Positions 50,264 through 61,385 of a DNA stretch of 64,000 bases are shown piece by piece. A model generated the notes under the pieces. That model worked only from the letters and a program-made list of their open reading frames with translations. It ran no database searches and had not been told where the DNA came from. Position numbers and translations under genes: made by a program. Where the stretch lies: NCBI RefSeq assembly GCF_002838835.1, contig NZ_NHPP01000009.1, forward strand, positions 1-64,000, in the 5' to 3' direction. The first letter of the stretch is position 1, and every line of letters starts with the position of its first letter. The stretch comes from Siphonobacter sp. SORGH_AS_0500. Lineage in GTDB: Bacteria > Bacteroidota > Bacteroidia > Cytophagales > Spirosomataceae.

Positions 50264-52525
50264 TTATCCACACACACTAGAAGCCTGAAGATGCCATTTT
50301 TTAAGCATTTGCATTAACTCTTCAATTTTCACGGGCTTGGTTAAGTAGTCGTCCATGCCTGCTTCCATACAAATATCCTCCGTACCGGCCACCACATTAG
50401 CCGTTAAGGCGATAATAACGGGTTGTTTGGGTAACAACTGACGAATTTGCTGAGTAGCTTCCAAACCATCCAGAACGGGCATTTGCATATCCATTAAAAT
50501 CAGATCATAGGGATGGGTTAAAGCTGCCGTTAAGGCCTGTTCTCCGTTTTCCGCTAAGTCTGGCTCATAACCCAGCTTCGTTAAGATGGTCTTAATGACG
50601 CGTTGATTAACCTGGTTGTCTTCGGCAATGAGTATTTGTAAAGGATATTGGCTACTCATGCCCGTAGTTAACTGCCCAGATTTTGAGTATTCCTGGACCA
50701 AGGGCTGCTCTCCCTGCAAAGCATAAAGTACCTGTTTGTTGAGCTGCTTCTGACGGGTAGGTTTATTGAGAATAGAAACAAAAAACTCTCGCTGATGAGG
50801 TTTCAACTCATGGCCAATGGAACTTAGTAAAATAACAGGAATCTCCGAGTATGCCTTCTTAATTTCTCCGGCTAACATCACCCCATCCATAGCAGGCATT
50901 TGCATATCGGTGATAACCAAATCAATAGCGGCGTCCTTCTCCAGTTGCTCAAGGGCTGAAGCAGCTGAGTTAGCCAAAAGAGTTTGCAAGCCCCAATTGC
51001 TAAGCTGGCGTTGCAAGATGGTTAAATTCGTTGCATTATCGTCCACTAACAATACCCGTTTCTGTGCATAAGCTTCCAGGCTTTGCTGGGAATAAGCCTG
51101 AATTTGCTTTTTCCCTGGCTGGATTCGGATGGTGAAGCAAAAGGTAGAACCCTGACCTAATTGGCTATCAACCAGTATTTTACCTCCCATTAATTCTACC
51201 AATCGGGCTGAGATCACGAGCCCTAAACCGGAGCCTCCGTACTTACGCGTAGTGGTTGAATCCACTTGAGAAAAGGACTGAAACAGTTTACCAATCTGAT
51301 GAGCAGCGATGCCAATGCCCGTGTCCCGAACCGAAAAATTAAGGCATAGCTCGTTTTCTTTTAATTCCTGTAGACTCACCCATAAGCACACTTCGCCTAC
51401 TTCAGTAAATTTGACGGCGTTGCCAATAAGGTTAATAAGTACTTGCCGTAGGCGTAGGGAATCACCGACTACCTGTAAGGGTATATCCTCCTCAATGTGA
51501 TAAATGAGATCTACCCCTGTTTGTGTAGCTTTCGCCCCAAAGAGATCAAAGACATCTTCAATGCACTCCCGTAAGTTAAATTCCTCTCTTTCAAGCTCAA
51601 TACTTCCCGATTCTATTTTAGAAAAATCAAGAATATTATTAATAACACTCAACAGAGCATCGCCCGAATTCACAATCGTATCGGCAAACATTCGCTGTTC
51701 AATAGTCAGATTGGTTTCCTGTAGCAAAGCGGCCATTCCAATGACTCCGTTCATGGGCGTGCGTATCTCATGACTCATCGTTGCCAGAAAAACACTTTTG
51801 GCCTGGTTCGCTTTTTCCGCTTCCCAACGAGCGGCTTCTAGTTGAACATTGGATTTTCTCAGAAGTGTGTTTATTTTCTTTTGAATTAATTCATTGCGAT
51901 GTCTTTCTTGCGAGAGAGCCGCTTCCTTTTCTAACTCATTCATCTTCTGAGTCTGGATGAATACATTCTCACTGTACCTTTTCATCATATAAGCCCATAA
52001 TCCACAGATGAAAAAAATAACGGCTGCCAGTAGAATGTGAATAACAAAAGTGAGCAAATCAAAGTAGTCGAGCCGCGTAAAATAGATTTGAGCGTAACCC
52101 AGATTTTGAAAATAACCAAAGAGAGCATGGTGAGTCAATACCACAATCATCATGGGAATCTGTAATTGCCATTTTTGATAGGTAATGAGAATTGCACTGC
52201 CAATAAATGCGAAAAAATGCATTTCAAACAAACCATGCATTTGGTAGATATACTGAGCCATAAAGACTCCTAAAACTCCACTCAATACATATTGATACCA
52301 ATCTGAGTCAGGCAGAGCCCATTTGGTCGAATAATAAGCTAACAGGCACAAACCGCCTACACTTATGGCAATTACATAGGTATCGTAAAAACTGGCCAAC
52401 ACCAGGCCAGTAACAAAATAGCCTAAAAGAAAGACGTCCATCAGCCGATCCGAACTTTCTTTCACATTCGAAAAAAAGGAGGGCTTCTCTGCGTCACCAG
52501 TCAAATAAATAGTAAAAGGAATCAT
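50264..52525 (-). CDS. Membrane hybrid sensor histidine kinase with two receivers
   Basis: 753 residues. About six hydrophobic helices in the first ~190 residues form a membrane sensor ([31 protein letters not shown] helices), followed by a coiled coil (~200-240). Then HisKA with [13 protein letters not shown] (His ~253), HATPase ([24 protein letters not shown]), receiver 1 ([21 protein letters not shown]) and receiver 2 ([27 protein letters not shown]). No Hpt domain. Tandem with the other hybrid kinase on the same strand but well separated, so probably independent. Confidence 0.9.
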   Translation of the reverse strand: MIPFTIYLTGDAEKPSFFSNVKESSDRLMDVFLLGYFVTGLVLASFYDTYVIAISVGGLCLLAYYSTKWALPDSDWYQYVLSGVLGVFMAQYIYQMHGLFEMHFFAFIGSAILITYQKWQLQIPMMIVVLTHHALFGYFQNLGYAQIYFTRLDYFDLLTFVIHILLAAVIFFICGLWAYMMKRYSENVFIQTQKMNELEKEAALSQERHRNELIQKKINTLLRKSNVQLEAARWEAEKANQAKSVFLATMSHEIRTPMNGVIGMAALLQETNLTIEQRMFADTIVNSGDALLSVINNILDFSKIESGSIELEREEFNLRECIEDVFDLFGAKATQTGVDLIYHIEEDIPLQVVGDSLRLRQVLINLIGNAVKFTEVGEVCLWVSLQELKENELCLNFSVRDTGIGIAAHQIGKLFQSFSQVDSTTTRKYGGSGLGLVISARLVELMGGKILVDSQLGQGSTFCFTIRIQPGKKQIQAYSQQSLEAYAQKRVLLVDDNATNLTILQRQLSNWGLQTLLANSAASALEQLEKDAAIDLVITDMQMPAMDGVMLAGEIKKAYSEIPVILLSSIGHELKPHQREFFVSILNKPTRQKQLNKQVLYALQGEQPLVQEYSKSGQLTTGMSSQYPLQILIAEDNQVNQRVIKTILTKLGYEPDLAENGEQALTAALTHPYDLILMDMQMPVLDGLEATQQIRQLLPKQPVIIALTANVVAGTEDICMEAGMDDYLTKPVKIEELMQMLKKWHLQASSVCG

Positions 52526-52766
52526 GGGCTAATTTGAAATTAAGATTGATAAAGCATGCCAACACAGGATTGCTAGTGCAACTAACCCAAGTCCAATCAC
52601 CAAAAGATTTTTATTAGCGTTTCGCCCGTTCCTATTTATACAGAAGTATGATTTAAAATAGCTTCCAAAAGCCTATTTTAAATAGAATCAAAACCAAACG
52701 ATATACCATCAAAACCCGTTGATTTTCAAACTGGTTGCTGCATATCAAATCTGCCGCTAGATACTG

Positions 52767-53378
52767 TTAGTTTTTACAGGAAGGAAGTTTACAACCATAA
52801 GCCTTAAAGGCTAATTCATCAAAAGCTCCGAGTTGACTTTGACGCAACAAGCGGCCTAAGGCCTGTTTAGCATAACTAGTCTGCTCATCGCTACAATAGC
52901 GGCTACGGTTATAGTTACCCCGGTAGAAAAGTTTCTCGTTAGTGTCGATCAACACGGCCTGCGGGGTTGAGTAAACTCCACAGATTGAAGCCAGTTGGTC
53001 GTTGTGTAGCACGGGTAGATGTAGATTCAAATCTTTTTGAATAAAAGCTTCTGAATAATTTTTCTGGCTCAAGAGAACAACGACAAAATCCACCTGGGCT
53101 TGATAGAGTTTTACCAAACTTTGAAAATGCCGACGATTAAATCTGGAGCAGGCACAATCTGGATTGTAGAAATGTAGAAACAAGGGTTTGTTGCACTTAC
53201 GTGTCTGAAGTAGTTCACTGGTTAAGGTGGAGCCCAAAGCTACTTCGCGGTAATCCGGGGGAAGTGGTGTTGGCAGCAGATAAATCCAGGATTGGTACCA
53301 AAACAGAGAGCCAATTCCGATTAGGATGCCTAGCAGCCATAAACTAACTAATGTTTTTCTTGGTAAAGATGTCTTCAT
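52767..53378 (-). CDS. Membrane-anchored thioredoxin-fold protein (DUF6436-like)
   Basis: 203 residues from the ATG at 53378; a GTG lies 4 codons upstream. One N-terminal membrane helix (VSLWLLGILIGIGSLFW) and a periplasmic thioredoxin-like domain. The active-site region reads FYNPDC-A-C-SRF, a CxC (Cys75, Cys77) rather than the usual CxxC, then LPVLHNDQLASICGVYSTPQAVLID with the cis-Pro loop. The C-terminus has two more Cys (YGCKLPSC). These features match the DUF6436 group. It may act as a periplasmic disulfide reductase or isomerase, but its partner is unknown. Confidence 0.75.
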   Translation of the reverse strand: MKTSLPRKTLVSLWLLGILIGIGSLFWYQSWIYLLPTPLPPDYREVALGSTLTSELLQTRKCNKPLFLHFYNPDCACSRFNRRHFQSLVKLYQAQVDFVVVLLSQKNYSEAFIQKDLNLHLPVLHNDQLASICGVYSTPQAVLIDTNEKLFYRGNYNRSRYCSDEQTSYAKQALGRLLRQSQLGAFDELAFKAYGCKLPSCKN

Positions 53379-54417
53379 ATAGTTGAGCACATAATAGAGC
53401 GTTTAATGTTTATTCATTTTTCTTTAAGCACAAAGCATAGGCAAGCACTACCCCGATGCTTATGCCTCTAAGGGCTGGCCTCATCAAGACTTAGCCAGAA
53501 CAACAGATTACTCATTGGCGTGCTATAATTATTTAAAAATAATGACAAATGTCAAAACATTACCCTAATTACAGTAATTACCTGTATATACTACTATCTA
53601 TACTAATCAGAGAGCTTTTATGTTTTCTTCTAATAAGTTTAGAACGTAATATTCATCTGGGTTTCAATACTAACATAAGTCACAATATAGTATTTTATAA
53701 CCAATATAAAAGCTTAGTACTAGTAGAGTTATTTTTGTTAACCATAACATTTAAAGCAGGAAACTCGTATTTATTTAACTTAACAATACTCATTTTTAAC
53801 TTTAAACCTCTACTACGTATTGCTTAAAAGTCGAGCGATACATCTGGAGGATCATACTTAAAAAGTCGATGCCACTCTTCTTGTTTTATCGATTAAACTG
53901 GTATTAATAAAAGGTATTATTAAGTAATAATAATCAAATACCTGGTAAAACAGCCAAATGATGAGTATAGAGACGACCTATAATGGTAATTAACCTAAAA
54001 ATTCACTATCTATTTTTTCGTTTTATCCGTTTAAATACTCATAAGCAGATTTTTTTATTTTTCTAAAAAACGATTTCTTCACATATAACTTGATCTAATT
54101 AATTGTTTAATCAATAAAGAGATTACTCGCAGCGTATTAAAAGAGATTTCATGGGTAATATTTTACCTACGTATAGCTTTAAACCGTGCTACTTCCAAAG
54201 GCTTTTGGTCAGAAATAATCTTGATGATATTTAGAAAGATACAAAATTTAAACTCTCTTAACCTCTGTAAAGTGAATTTACCTATGCTCGATTTTATTTA
54301 CATATGTCTTATTTGTAAATAAAGGTTCATATACGCCTATAAGCCTCTAATTATGTACAAAATAAGGTTACTTATTTTCTTTATTTATAAATAAAAAGTA
54401 ATAGCTGTGTTAAAGTT

Positions 54418-54460
54418 ATGGCTATACTAAATTCATTGAAAATGAACTTAGTATAGCCAT
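54418..54460. repeat. 20-bp near-perfect inverted repeat in AT-rich DNA
   Basis: The arm 54418-54437 (ATGGCTATACTAAATTCATT) pairs with 54441-54460 at 19 of 20 positions around a GAA loop. No gene adjoins, so a terminator role is not obvious. Confidence 0.6.
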
Positions 54461-54841
54461 AATGGATGGTTTTTCTATAAATTAAAGTTGAACGTATAGA
54501 TCCTTAAATAACGTCCGTTCATAACCATATGCCTTCTATGGGGAGCATCAAAACACGTTTAAATAATATAATAATTCAAGTATTTATTTATATTATTTAA
54601 TTATAAGTGGTTTAAAAGTAAGCTATGCGTATGTACTATTATTATACGTTTGCAAGACCTCTACTAGAGTTTTGTTGATCACCTTGACAAGAAATCTAAT
54701 TATACCAAATTTAGTATTAGTAGTTTTTATAGATTATCTATTTATTATCTTTAAAACTAAACTTAACCTAATTAACTATAATCCATTGAAAGAAATTTAA
54801 ACTTATCTTTTTAATTAGTAGAATGATGGGGGAACGAATAG

Positions 54842-55018
54842 TTATATTGGGGATTTATCTACACTAGTATTATCAAAGATAGAGAAGAGGCGAGCATCTT
54901 TCTGACCTTTGCAGCCTCTACCATTGCTCAGCAAAAAGGAGGCGGTCATTCATGGCTAATTATGGCAGGCGACATACGTAAAAATATTGCTCTTAAAATT
55001 GCTGATTACTGCTTCATT
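54842..55018 (+). pseudogene. Possible gene relic (C-terminal fragment)
   Basis: An open frame after a stop at 54839 encodes ~58 protein-like residues, including DREEASIFLTFAASTIAQQK, GGGHSWLIMAGDIRK and KIADYCFI, then a stop. Its base composition is much less AT-rich than its surroundings, as expected of former coding DNA. No start or family recognised. Confidence 0.35.
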
Positions 55019-55062
55019 TAAAAGCCTTCGTACGCCCAGGAACGTTGCACATTGAGTAAGAA

Positions 55063-55118
55063 AAAGTAAAAGCTCCATATCTTCTGATTTTACCCAAAAG
55101 ACCTAGAGCTTTTACTTT
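55063..55118. terminator. Terminator-like hairpin after the relic
   Basis: AAAGTAAAAGCTC (55063-55075) and GAGCTTTTACTTT (55106-55118) form a perfect 13-bp stem. It may have ended the relic gene at 54842. Confidence 0.5.
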
Positions 55119-55375
55119 AGTTGTGTTACTTGTTTCTTCCTAACCGTTACCCTCTTCTAACTGAAGGGTGTCGATTTGGTAAACACTGATGACTCAACCA
55201 CCTTTATCAAGCCTAGAAAGAAACCACCTGTCGTCGTTTCTTGGAAGCGGCACATTACTTGAACTTATCGGACCGAACCTGTCTGCTTTCACCGATCCCA
55301 AGCAATGCAGTAGCATTTTCTACTAATGTCTATCTGGTAACCATTTAAGCCAAAGGTTATCAGATAGACATATTC

Positions 55376-56455
55376 TTACATGCCGTCCGCTCTCATGGCG
55401 TTCACCATTTTCACGTGACGGAAAGCCGCAATCTCAGACCATTCATTGTCATAGTTAAGTCCATAAGGCCAGAAATGCGAGCCGCCCGTATTAATAACAG
55501 CATCAGGCCCATCGTAAGTTTTGATAAGGGCTACGGCATTAGCACCGGTAAAAGGGCCTGTAGACGTATTGGCATACCAGCCTCCCGAAATTCCCACGCC
55601 CCAGGTATGAGCTATTTCGTGCATCGCTGTACGCGTATTTTGGTAACTGGCATTAGAACCAAACCGAATATTACCGTTGGTATTGCCATCTGCTGTATTT
55701 ACGCCCGGATTGTACTCAACGGTCAATGTTCGAGCCGGCCAGGCAGCTCCCGCATTATAACGGGCACAGGCATCGTTCATTGCTGCCGTAATCCGTTCTC
55801 TCACATCGGTAGGTACATCAGATGTAGTTAGCGTCCAGCCTAGCTGACCGTTGGCTTGGATAGTAACAAGACCCCACTCCTGATTTTCGCCTCCCCAGTA
55901 ACCCCACTGCTTGATCTCAGCCAGATCATCGATGGATTGATTAAATACATCCAGATCCTTGCCACTATTGCGGTTTACAATACGGTAGTAGCCATTGTTT
56001 GTGGGAATAAATTGCCACTGCTGATGATTAGCCCCCGTGTAGTCGCCTATCGTTACGTCGCCGCCATCGTCCACTGAAGCCTGGCTGATCTGTAAGGCTT
56101 TATTGCTTTGAACGCCAATGATGGAATAATACCCTCCCGCCAGTGACTGCAACGTCCACCTTTGGTTAGTACCGCCCGTGCCTCCATACTGGATGATGTT
56201 AGCACCGTTAGAAGTCTGAAACCCTTCCACATCAATCATTTTACCACTTTTACGGCTAACTAAATAGAACGTGCCGTTGCCTACCGACTGAAGAGGTTCA
56301 GAAGATGGCAAAGCCCTGGCTCCTCTGGATTTAACCGAGCCCGACTGAGGAGAGACTTTCTCTTCAATGGTTTCCTTCTGACAACCCGTCACCAGCGTCA
56401 GTAAAGCAAAACTGCACGCAGTTGCCCAATGAGAAATACTTAATCTTGTTTTCAT
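55376..56455 (-). CDS. Lipoprotein with ricin-type lectin domain and HExxH metallopeptidase-like domain
   Basis: 359 residues. Lipoprotein signal with lipobox VTGC (Cys25). Residues ~58-197 form a ricin-B beta-trefoil with three QxW-type repeats (NQRW at 97, HQQW at 144, NQEW at 191). Residues ~205-359 hold a zincin-like domain with TAMHEIAHTWGVG (His279, Glu280, His283, then Gly), similar to HExxHxxG metallopeptidases, and a late WSEIAAF that could give the next ligand or Met-turn substitute. It would be a surface protein that binds glycans and cleaves protein or glycoprotein. The substrate is unknown. Divergent from the hybrid two-component gene at 57115. Confidence 0.8.
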   Translation of the reverse strand: MKTRLSISHWATACSFALLTLVTGCQKETIEEKVSPQSGSVKSRGARALPSSEPLQSVGNGTFYLVSRKSGKMIDVEGFQTSNGANIIQYGGTGGTNQRWTLQSLAGGYYSIIGVQSNKALQISQASVDDGGDVTIGDYTGANHQQWQFIPTNNGYYRIVNRNSGKDLDVFNQSIDDLAEIKQWGYWGGENQEWGLVTIQANGQLGWTLTTSDVPTDVRERITAAMNDACARYNAGAAWPARTLTVEYNPGVNTADGNTNGNIRFGSNASYQNTRTAMHEIAHTWGVGISGGWYANTSTGPFTGANAVALIKTYDGPDAVINTGGSHFWPYGLNYDNEWSEIAAFRHVKMVNAMRADGM

Positions 56456-57114
56456 AATGTAGAGATTTAGAAAATAAGTGCATCGCCATACCTAATGCAC
56501 TTGGTTAAACCATAAGAGCGTATGGGCATCTTGTCATGAATAAAGCATTTAAGATGGGGGGAGTACCTGAAGCCAGACGGTCTGCTGACTAATGCGAAGT
56601 AACGTCTTGGGCGAGCAGGCGACCTCTAGCCTATGCTCTCCTAAAACTTGTTTGTAATTTCTAGTTTTACCTAATAAGTGCTTTGCTTAACTATTGAGTA
56701 CCCTACTTTATAAGTAAGGTTTTCCAAGCCCTAAAATTTCAATAGCCATAGGTCTGATCTACTAATTATTGTTTTAGGAAAATAAAAAACTTGAATAGTT
56801 CAAAATTAACCAATGAAAAGTAAAGAGGACATCCCTATTTTCGGCAAATTGGCGGCTCGATTTGGTCTGTTCTTCTTATATTTAGCTGTAAATTCCTTTT
56901 ATTTACGCTATTCACTTTGTGCATATCTATTCTTACCTATCTATTTTATTTAATAATTCCATGATTAAATAGTATAATTTAATTTTAAAAAAGTATAAGT
57001 CTGAAGGGTATTTTACTTAGTTAGGTTGCTATTACAGTAAGGGTTGTCTAAGTATATTTGCTTTTGAGAGACAGTCTTGGTTCCGCTAACCGTATAAAAC
57101 GTATCCACTTGCTG
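56456..57114. other. Divergent intergenic region
   Basis: About 660 bases between the divergent lectin/peptidase and hybrid two-component genes, AT-rich from 56640. It contains an exact -7 box at 57053-57060. No other element was recognised. Confidence 0.5.
57053..57060 (+). promoter_or_regulatory. Candidate -7 box of the second hybrid two-component gene
   Basis: TATATTTG fits TAnnTTTG. It contains the TTG that opens the frame at 57058, which favours the ATG at 57115 as the true start. Confidence 0.42.
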
Positions 57115-60100
57115 ATGCTTTCCCTAACTCGATCCATCTGGGCCTTTACGTACTGCCTATTGGCGGTATTACTTGTCCTAAGTACCCAAACCAGCTTTGC
57201 CCAACGAGAGCCTACGCAATTGAGATTTGATCATCTCACGGTTAATGAAGGCTTATCCCACAGCGATGCCTTATGCCTGGCTCAGGACCACCAGGGATTT
57301 ATCTGGATTGGTACGCACAAAGGAATTGACCGTTACGATGGTTATCAGCTTAAAACGTACCATTTGCCCGTTAGTAATGGCAGTGGAGTGATCAATAACC
57401 GCATTCGTGCTTTACACGTCGATCATCAGGGTACGTTATGGGTGGGCATTGATGGAGCCGGGCTGTTTTATTACAATGCCAGCCGGGATCGTTTCGAAAG
57501 TATCCTTCAACGAGCCGTAGCCGCTAACTACCAACCCCTGATTCAAAAGATAGCCCTTGCGGATGTGCCTAGCCTTACCAGCGACCACAAAGGACGGCTA
57601 TGGATAGGCACCAGTCAAAGCGGTTTATTCATGCTGCAATTTGACTCACAAGGTGTAGTCAATTACGTTAGCCACCTTAAGCTCAAGCCAGCAGACGTTA
57701 TTCAGCCTTTTATTGATGAACTCACGGTTGATGGCTCTAATCATTTGTGGATTGGTACGCTGGGCAGCGGATTGTATGTACTGAACCCTCAAAACCAGCA
57801 AACCAAAGCTCAGTTCGTACCCTTGATGGGTGAAGTCAACATCCGGGCCTTACATGCGGATCGGCAAGGTAATTTGTGGGTTGGTACGGACGGCCAGATT
57901 TATTGGGGTAATTGTCGGAACGTGCCGCAACCTGCTTCCATTTGCTTTCAGTCCCTAGGAAGAGGTTTTGCAGAGATTGAACACCTCTACCGGGATTTTT
58001 CTCAACGCTTATGGATCAGTACCAAGTCCGGTTTGTTACTCTGGAATGTGAAGACCCCAAGTCCCCAACTGCCCATTCAACAGGAGGATATTCAACGTTT
58101 TCTTCCTTCCGATACAGATCCTTTCAGTATTAATTCCATTCGGGTTCACGACATCCTGGAGGATTCCTTTCATAACATCTGGATGGCCAGTTCTGCGGGA
58201 GGACTCAACATTTTAAAACCTTATACAAAACCCTTTGGCCTCATTCGACGGCAAAATGAGGGTTCTGCCAATCCGGCGACCAACTACATCAATGCCATCT
58301 GCAAGGACGAATCTCGTAATCGCCTGTGGATAGGTACGCAAAATGGACTGGCTAGTTATGATCTGAACACAAAATCGTATACAAATTTTCTGGTGCACGC
58401 GTACTACGGCAGTGTAAACAGTGTAGATGTATCGGCCCTTCATCTCACCTCGCAGGGTACACTGTGGATAGGCACCCGGTATGCAGGTTTATTCAAGCTT
58501 GATCTTCGTACCAATACCATTCAGCCCGTGGCAGGCATTCCCGGGACAGCAGACTGGTACAGTTTGAGCATTGAAAGCATTACAGAGGATTCCTATGGAT
58601 TTATCTGGATTTCTACGTTTACAGGTGGCCTCTACCGAATGGAGGCCAACGGAACGCACGGCGTAACCTATTCGGTACAGAACAAACTCCCTACCAATGA
58701 CTTCACCCAGCTTTATTATGATGGGAAACACTCCATTCTATGGGCCAGTACCCGCAATGCGGGGTTACTAAAACTCGCGGTAACTCCTCATTCCATTCGC
58801 TTAATTAAGCAATTCAAACACGAGCCTGATAACCCTAATAGTCTCAGCACTAATTACACCTGGCCTTTGGTGCAGGATAACCAAGGACGTCTTTGGATTG
58901 GAACCATCGGTGGTGGCCTGCACAGCCTGACCCAAACGCCCTCTGGTGAAGATCGCATCGAGCGTTGGAAAAAATGGTTACCAGAAACGGATATAGAAAG
59001 TTTACTGATCGATGAATCAGGGAACCTTTGGATCGGAGGGTCTGGTATTTATCAACTAAATCCCCGAACTAAGAAGTTTTTGCACTACGATGTAACTGAC
59101 GGTTTGCAAAGCAATTCTTTCAAAATCGGAGCTGCTTACCGGGCTAACGACCATACCCTGTTTATGGGAGGAACCAATGGCATCACCTATTTCCAACCGC
59201 AGGCCATTCAAGTCAACCCGTCGCTGCCGCGAGTTCAGATTACGGAATTGCGTATTCACAATAGGCCTGTAGCCGTGGGAGATACGCTCAATGGTAGGGT
59301 TCTCATGACCTCTCCATTGGCAAATCAATCTTCCATTGAACTTCGCTCAACGGAGAACGACTTTTCCATTGAATTTGTAGGGCTTCACTACGCCAATCCC
59401 CGTAAACAGCAATATGCTTACCAGTTAGTTGGCTATAATAAGGACTGGGTACGAGTCAATGCTCAGCAACGAACTGTTAATTTTTCTAATTTACCGGCCG
59501 GAGATTATACGTTTCAGGTAAAATCCAGCAACGATGACGGCGTCTGGCTGGAGCAACCCACGGTTTTATACATCACGATTTTACCCCCCTGGTGGAAAAC
59601 CTGGTGGGCTTATTTGTTATATCTAACTGCGGCTGGAATTGCCTTTTGGCTCTATCACCATAATAGTGTAGTGCAACAACGCCTGAAAAACGAACTAGCT
59701 CTCAAACAGTACAAGATTGAAAAAGACCAGGAATTAACTGATGGGAAACTACAGTTTTTCACGAACGTTTCTCACGAGCTTCGGACACCCCTTACCCTAA
59801 TTCTCGGACCAGTCGAGGAGTTAGTGGGCATGAGTCATGAACCGATTCACCAGGTCAAAGACAAGATTATGCTCATGCACCAGCAAACTCGTAAGCTGCT
59901 CAACCTGGTCAATCAGCTCTTGGACTTTAGAAAAGTCGAAACGGGTTCTGTTCAGCTAAAAATTACTCCCACCAATATTATTCCGTTCTTAACGGAAATA
60001 TTTCTGGTATTTAAGCTCAAAGCCGAAGCCCTGCAACTCAACTATACCATCGATGTTCCTCCGCAGGATATCACGCTTTACGTGGACCGGGTTAAGCTTG

Positions 60101-61380
60101 AGTCTATCGTTGTCAATTTACTTTCCAACGCCTTTAAGTATTCTTTGGAAGGTGGGTCTGTTGAAATTGTGGTGAACACCGTTGGTGAACCCGATCAAGC
60201 TGCCCTTTATAAAGATCAGCACTTGCTCGATCATTACCTTGAGATTACTATTAAAGATCAGGGAGTGGGCATGAACGAGGCGGAAATAAATCGAATTTTT
60301 GATCCCTATTTCCAGGCGACTCAAAGCGAATCCATTAAAGTGACGGGAACGGGCATTGGCTTATCACTGGTAAAAAAATACGTAGACGCTCATCAGGGAG
60401 AAGTACTCGTAAACAGTCAACCAGGTATGGGTACTACGTTCATTCTGCGATTACCCTTTGGCAAAGAGCATATATCTCCAGACTTACGGTGCCAGATACC
60501 CGCTACTACTCAACCCACTCTTGAGGAAGTTAAGCAATCCGTTCGGCTAGCCCATGCCGAACAACATACACCTGAAGCGGACTTGACGGAAGCTGCTCAT
60601 CTTTTAATTGTAGAGGACAATGAAGCACTTCGTAACTATCTCTACGATTCATTGGCCAAAACCTACCGCGTTAGTACCGCAGTAGACGGAGTAGATGGAT
60701 GGGAAAAGACCTTAGAGTTACTACCCGATTTAGTTATTAGTGATGTCATGATGCCCCGTAGTAGTGGACTTGAGTTGTGTCAGCAAATCAAGAAACATCC
60801 CAAAACGTTACATATCCCGGTATTTTTACTAACGGCCCGGGCCACAGCTATGCACCAACTGGAAGGCTTAGAAACCGGTGCTGATGAATACATGACCAAG
60901 CCGTTTAACGTCGACTTGTTACAAGCGAAAATAACGGTTATGCTCCGCAACCGCTTTCTGCTCCGGGAATATTACCACCGACAGCTTTTACTGAAGCCAA
61001 CGGATCTGATTATTCCAAGTGAACACAAATCGTTACTGGAAAAAGCTACGGCTACCATTGAAGCTAACCTAACCGATTCCGACTTTACCATTCCGGTTTT
61101 GGTTCGGGAGTTGGGTATGAGCCAATCTTCCTTTTACCGCCAAATCAAGACCATTACGGGAAAAACTGCCGTGGAGTTTGTCCGTGATGTCCGGCTAAAA
61201 AAAGCTGCTCAGCTCTTGCTTATGGATGATGTACGAATTGGCGAAGTAATGATGCAGGTCGGCTTTGAAAGTCCTAAGTATTTCCGTAAAGCGTTTCACC
61301 AAATCTATGGCATGTCTCCACTGGAGTATGCCAAACATCACCGAGCTAACGTTTTAAACGAGGATTTTCAGGATAGTTAA
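57115..61380 (+). CDS. Hybrid two-component system protein (propeller, kinase, receiver, AraC)
   Basis: 1421 residues from the ATG at 57115. Signal peptide (WAFTYCLLAVLLVLSTQTSFAQ); two-component-regulator propeller repeats (~35-710, GFIWIGTHKGIDRYDG, GRLWIGTSQSGLF, NLWIGTLGSGLYVL); Y_Y_Y domain (~745-815); membrane helix (WWAYLLYLTAAGIAFWLY); HisKA with VSHELRTPL (His ~887); HATPase (NLLSNAFKYS, DQGVGM, GTGIGLSLV); receiver (IVEDNEAL, LVISDVMMPRSSG, YMTKPF); C-terminal AraC HTH (LTDSDFTIPVLVRELGMS, VGFESPKYFRKAFHQ). Uninterrupted, unlike the paralogue at 13301. Such proteins sense a periplasmic glycan fragment and activate transcription; the divergent lectin/peptidase gene is a plausible target. 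Confidence 0.92.
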   Translation: MLSLTRSIWAFTYCLLAVLLVLSTQTSFAQREPTQLRFDHLTVNEGLSHSDALCLAQDHQGFIWIGTHKGIDRYDGYQLKTYHLPVSNGSGVINNRIRALHVDHQGTLWVGIDGAGLFYYNASRDRFESILQRAVAANYQPLIQKIALADVPSLTSDHKGRLWIGTSQSGLFMLQFDSQGVVNYVSHLKLKPADVIQPFIDELTVDGSNHLWIGTLGSGLYVLNPQNQQTKAQFVPLMGEVNIRALHADRQGNLWVGTDGQIYWGNCRNVPQPASICFQSLGRGFAEIEHLYRDFSQRLWISTKSGLLLWNVKTPSPQLPIQQEDIQRFLPSDTDPFSINSIRVHDILEDSFHNIWMASSAGGLNILKPYTKPFGLIRRQNEGSANPATNYINAICKDESRNRLWIGTQNGLASYDLNTKSYTNFLVHAYYGSVNSVDVSALHLTSQGTLWIGTRYAGLFKLDLRTNTIQPVAGIPGTADWYSLSIESITEDSYGFIWISTFTGGLYRMEANGTHGVTYSVQNKLPTNDFTQLYYDGKHSILWASTRNAGLLKLAVTPHSIRLIKQFKHEPDNPNSLSTNYTWPLVQDNQGRLWIGTIGGGLHSLTQTPSGEDRIERWKKWLPETDIESLLIDESGNLWIGGSGIYQLNPRTKKFLHYDVTDGLQSNSFKIGAAYRANDHTLFMGGTNGITYFQPQAIQVNPSLPRVQITELRIHNRPVAVGDTLNGRVLMTSPLANQSSIELRSTENDFSIEFVGLHYANPRKQQYAYQLVGYNKDWVRVNAQQRTVNFSNLPAGDYTFQVKSSNDDGVWLEQPTVLYITILPPWWKTWWAYLLYLTAAGIAFWLYHHNSVVQQRLKNELALKQYKIEKDQELTDGKLQFFTNVSHELRTPLTLILGPVEELVGMSHEPIHQVKDKIMLMHQQTRKLLNLVNQLLDFRKVETGSVQLKITPTNIIPFLTEIFLVFKLKAEALQLNYTIDVPPQDITLYVDRVKLESIVVNLLSNAFKYSLEGGSVEIVVNTVGEPDQAALYKDQHLLDHYLEITIKDQGVGMNEAEINRIFDPYFQATQSESIKVTGTGIGLSLVKKYVDAHQGEVLVNSQPGMGTTFILRLPFGKEHISPDLRCQIPATTQPTLEEVKQSVRLAHAEQHTPEADLTEAAHLLIVEDNEALRNYLYDSLAKTYRVSTAVDGVDGWEKTLELLPDLVISDVMMPRSSGLELCQQIKKHPKTLHIPVFLLTARATAMHQLEGLETGADEYMTKPFNVDLLQAKITVMLRNRFLLREYYHRQLLLKPTDLIIPSEHKSLLEKATATIEANLTDSDFTIPVLVRELGMSQSSFYRQIKTITGKTAVEFVRDVRLKKAAQLLLMDDVRIGEVMMQVGFESPKYFRKAFHQIYGMSPLEYAKHHRANVLNEDFQDS

Positions 61381-61385
61381 TTGAA

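Larger units (their letters stand above)
53379..55375. other. 2-kb AT-rich region almost without genes
   Basis: Very AT-rich, stop-dense DNA. A 92-codon frame at 53549-53827 exists but has a low-complexity Leu/Ile/Asn composition and is probably chance. Recognised items are the hairpins at 54418-54460 and 55063-55118 and a possible gene relic at 54842-55018. The rest is unexplained; it could be old degraded foreign DNA. Confidence 0.5.

Noticed and set aside
53549..53827. 92-codon plus-strand ORF
   Set aside because: Low-complexity Leu/Ile/Asn/Tyr content typical of chance frames in AT-rich DNA, no start context and no recognisable domain.
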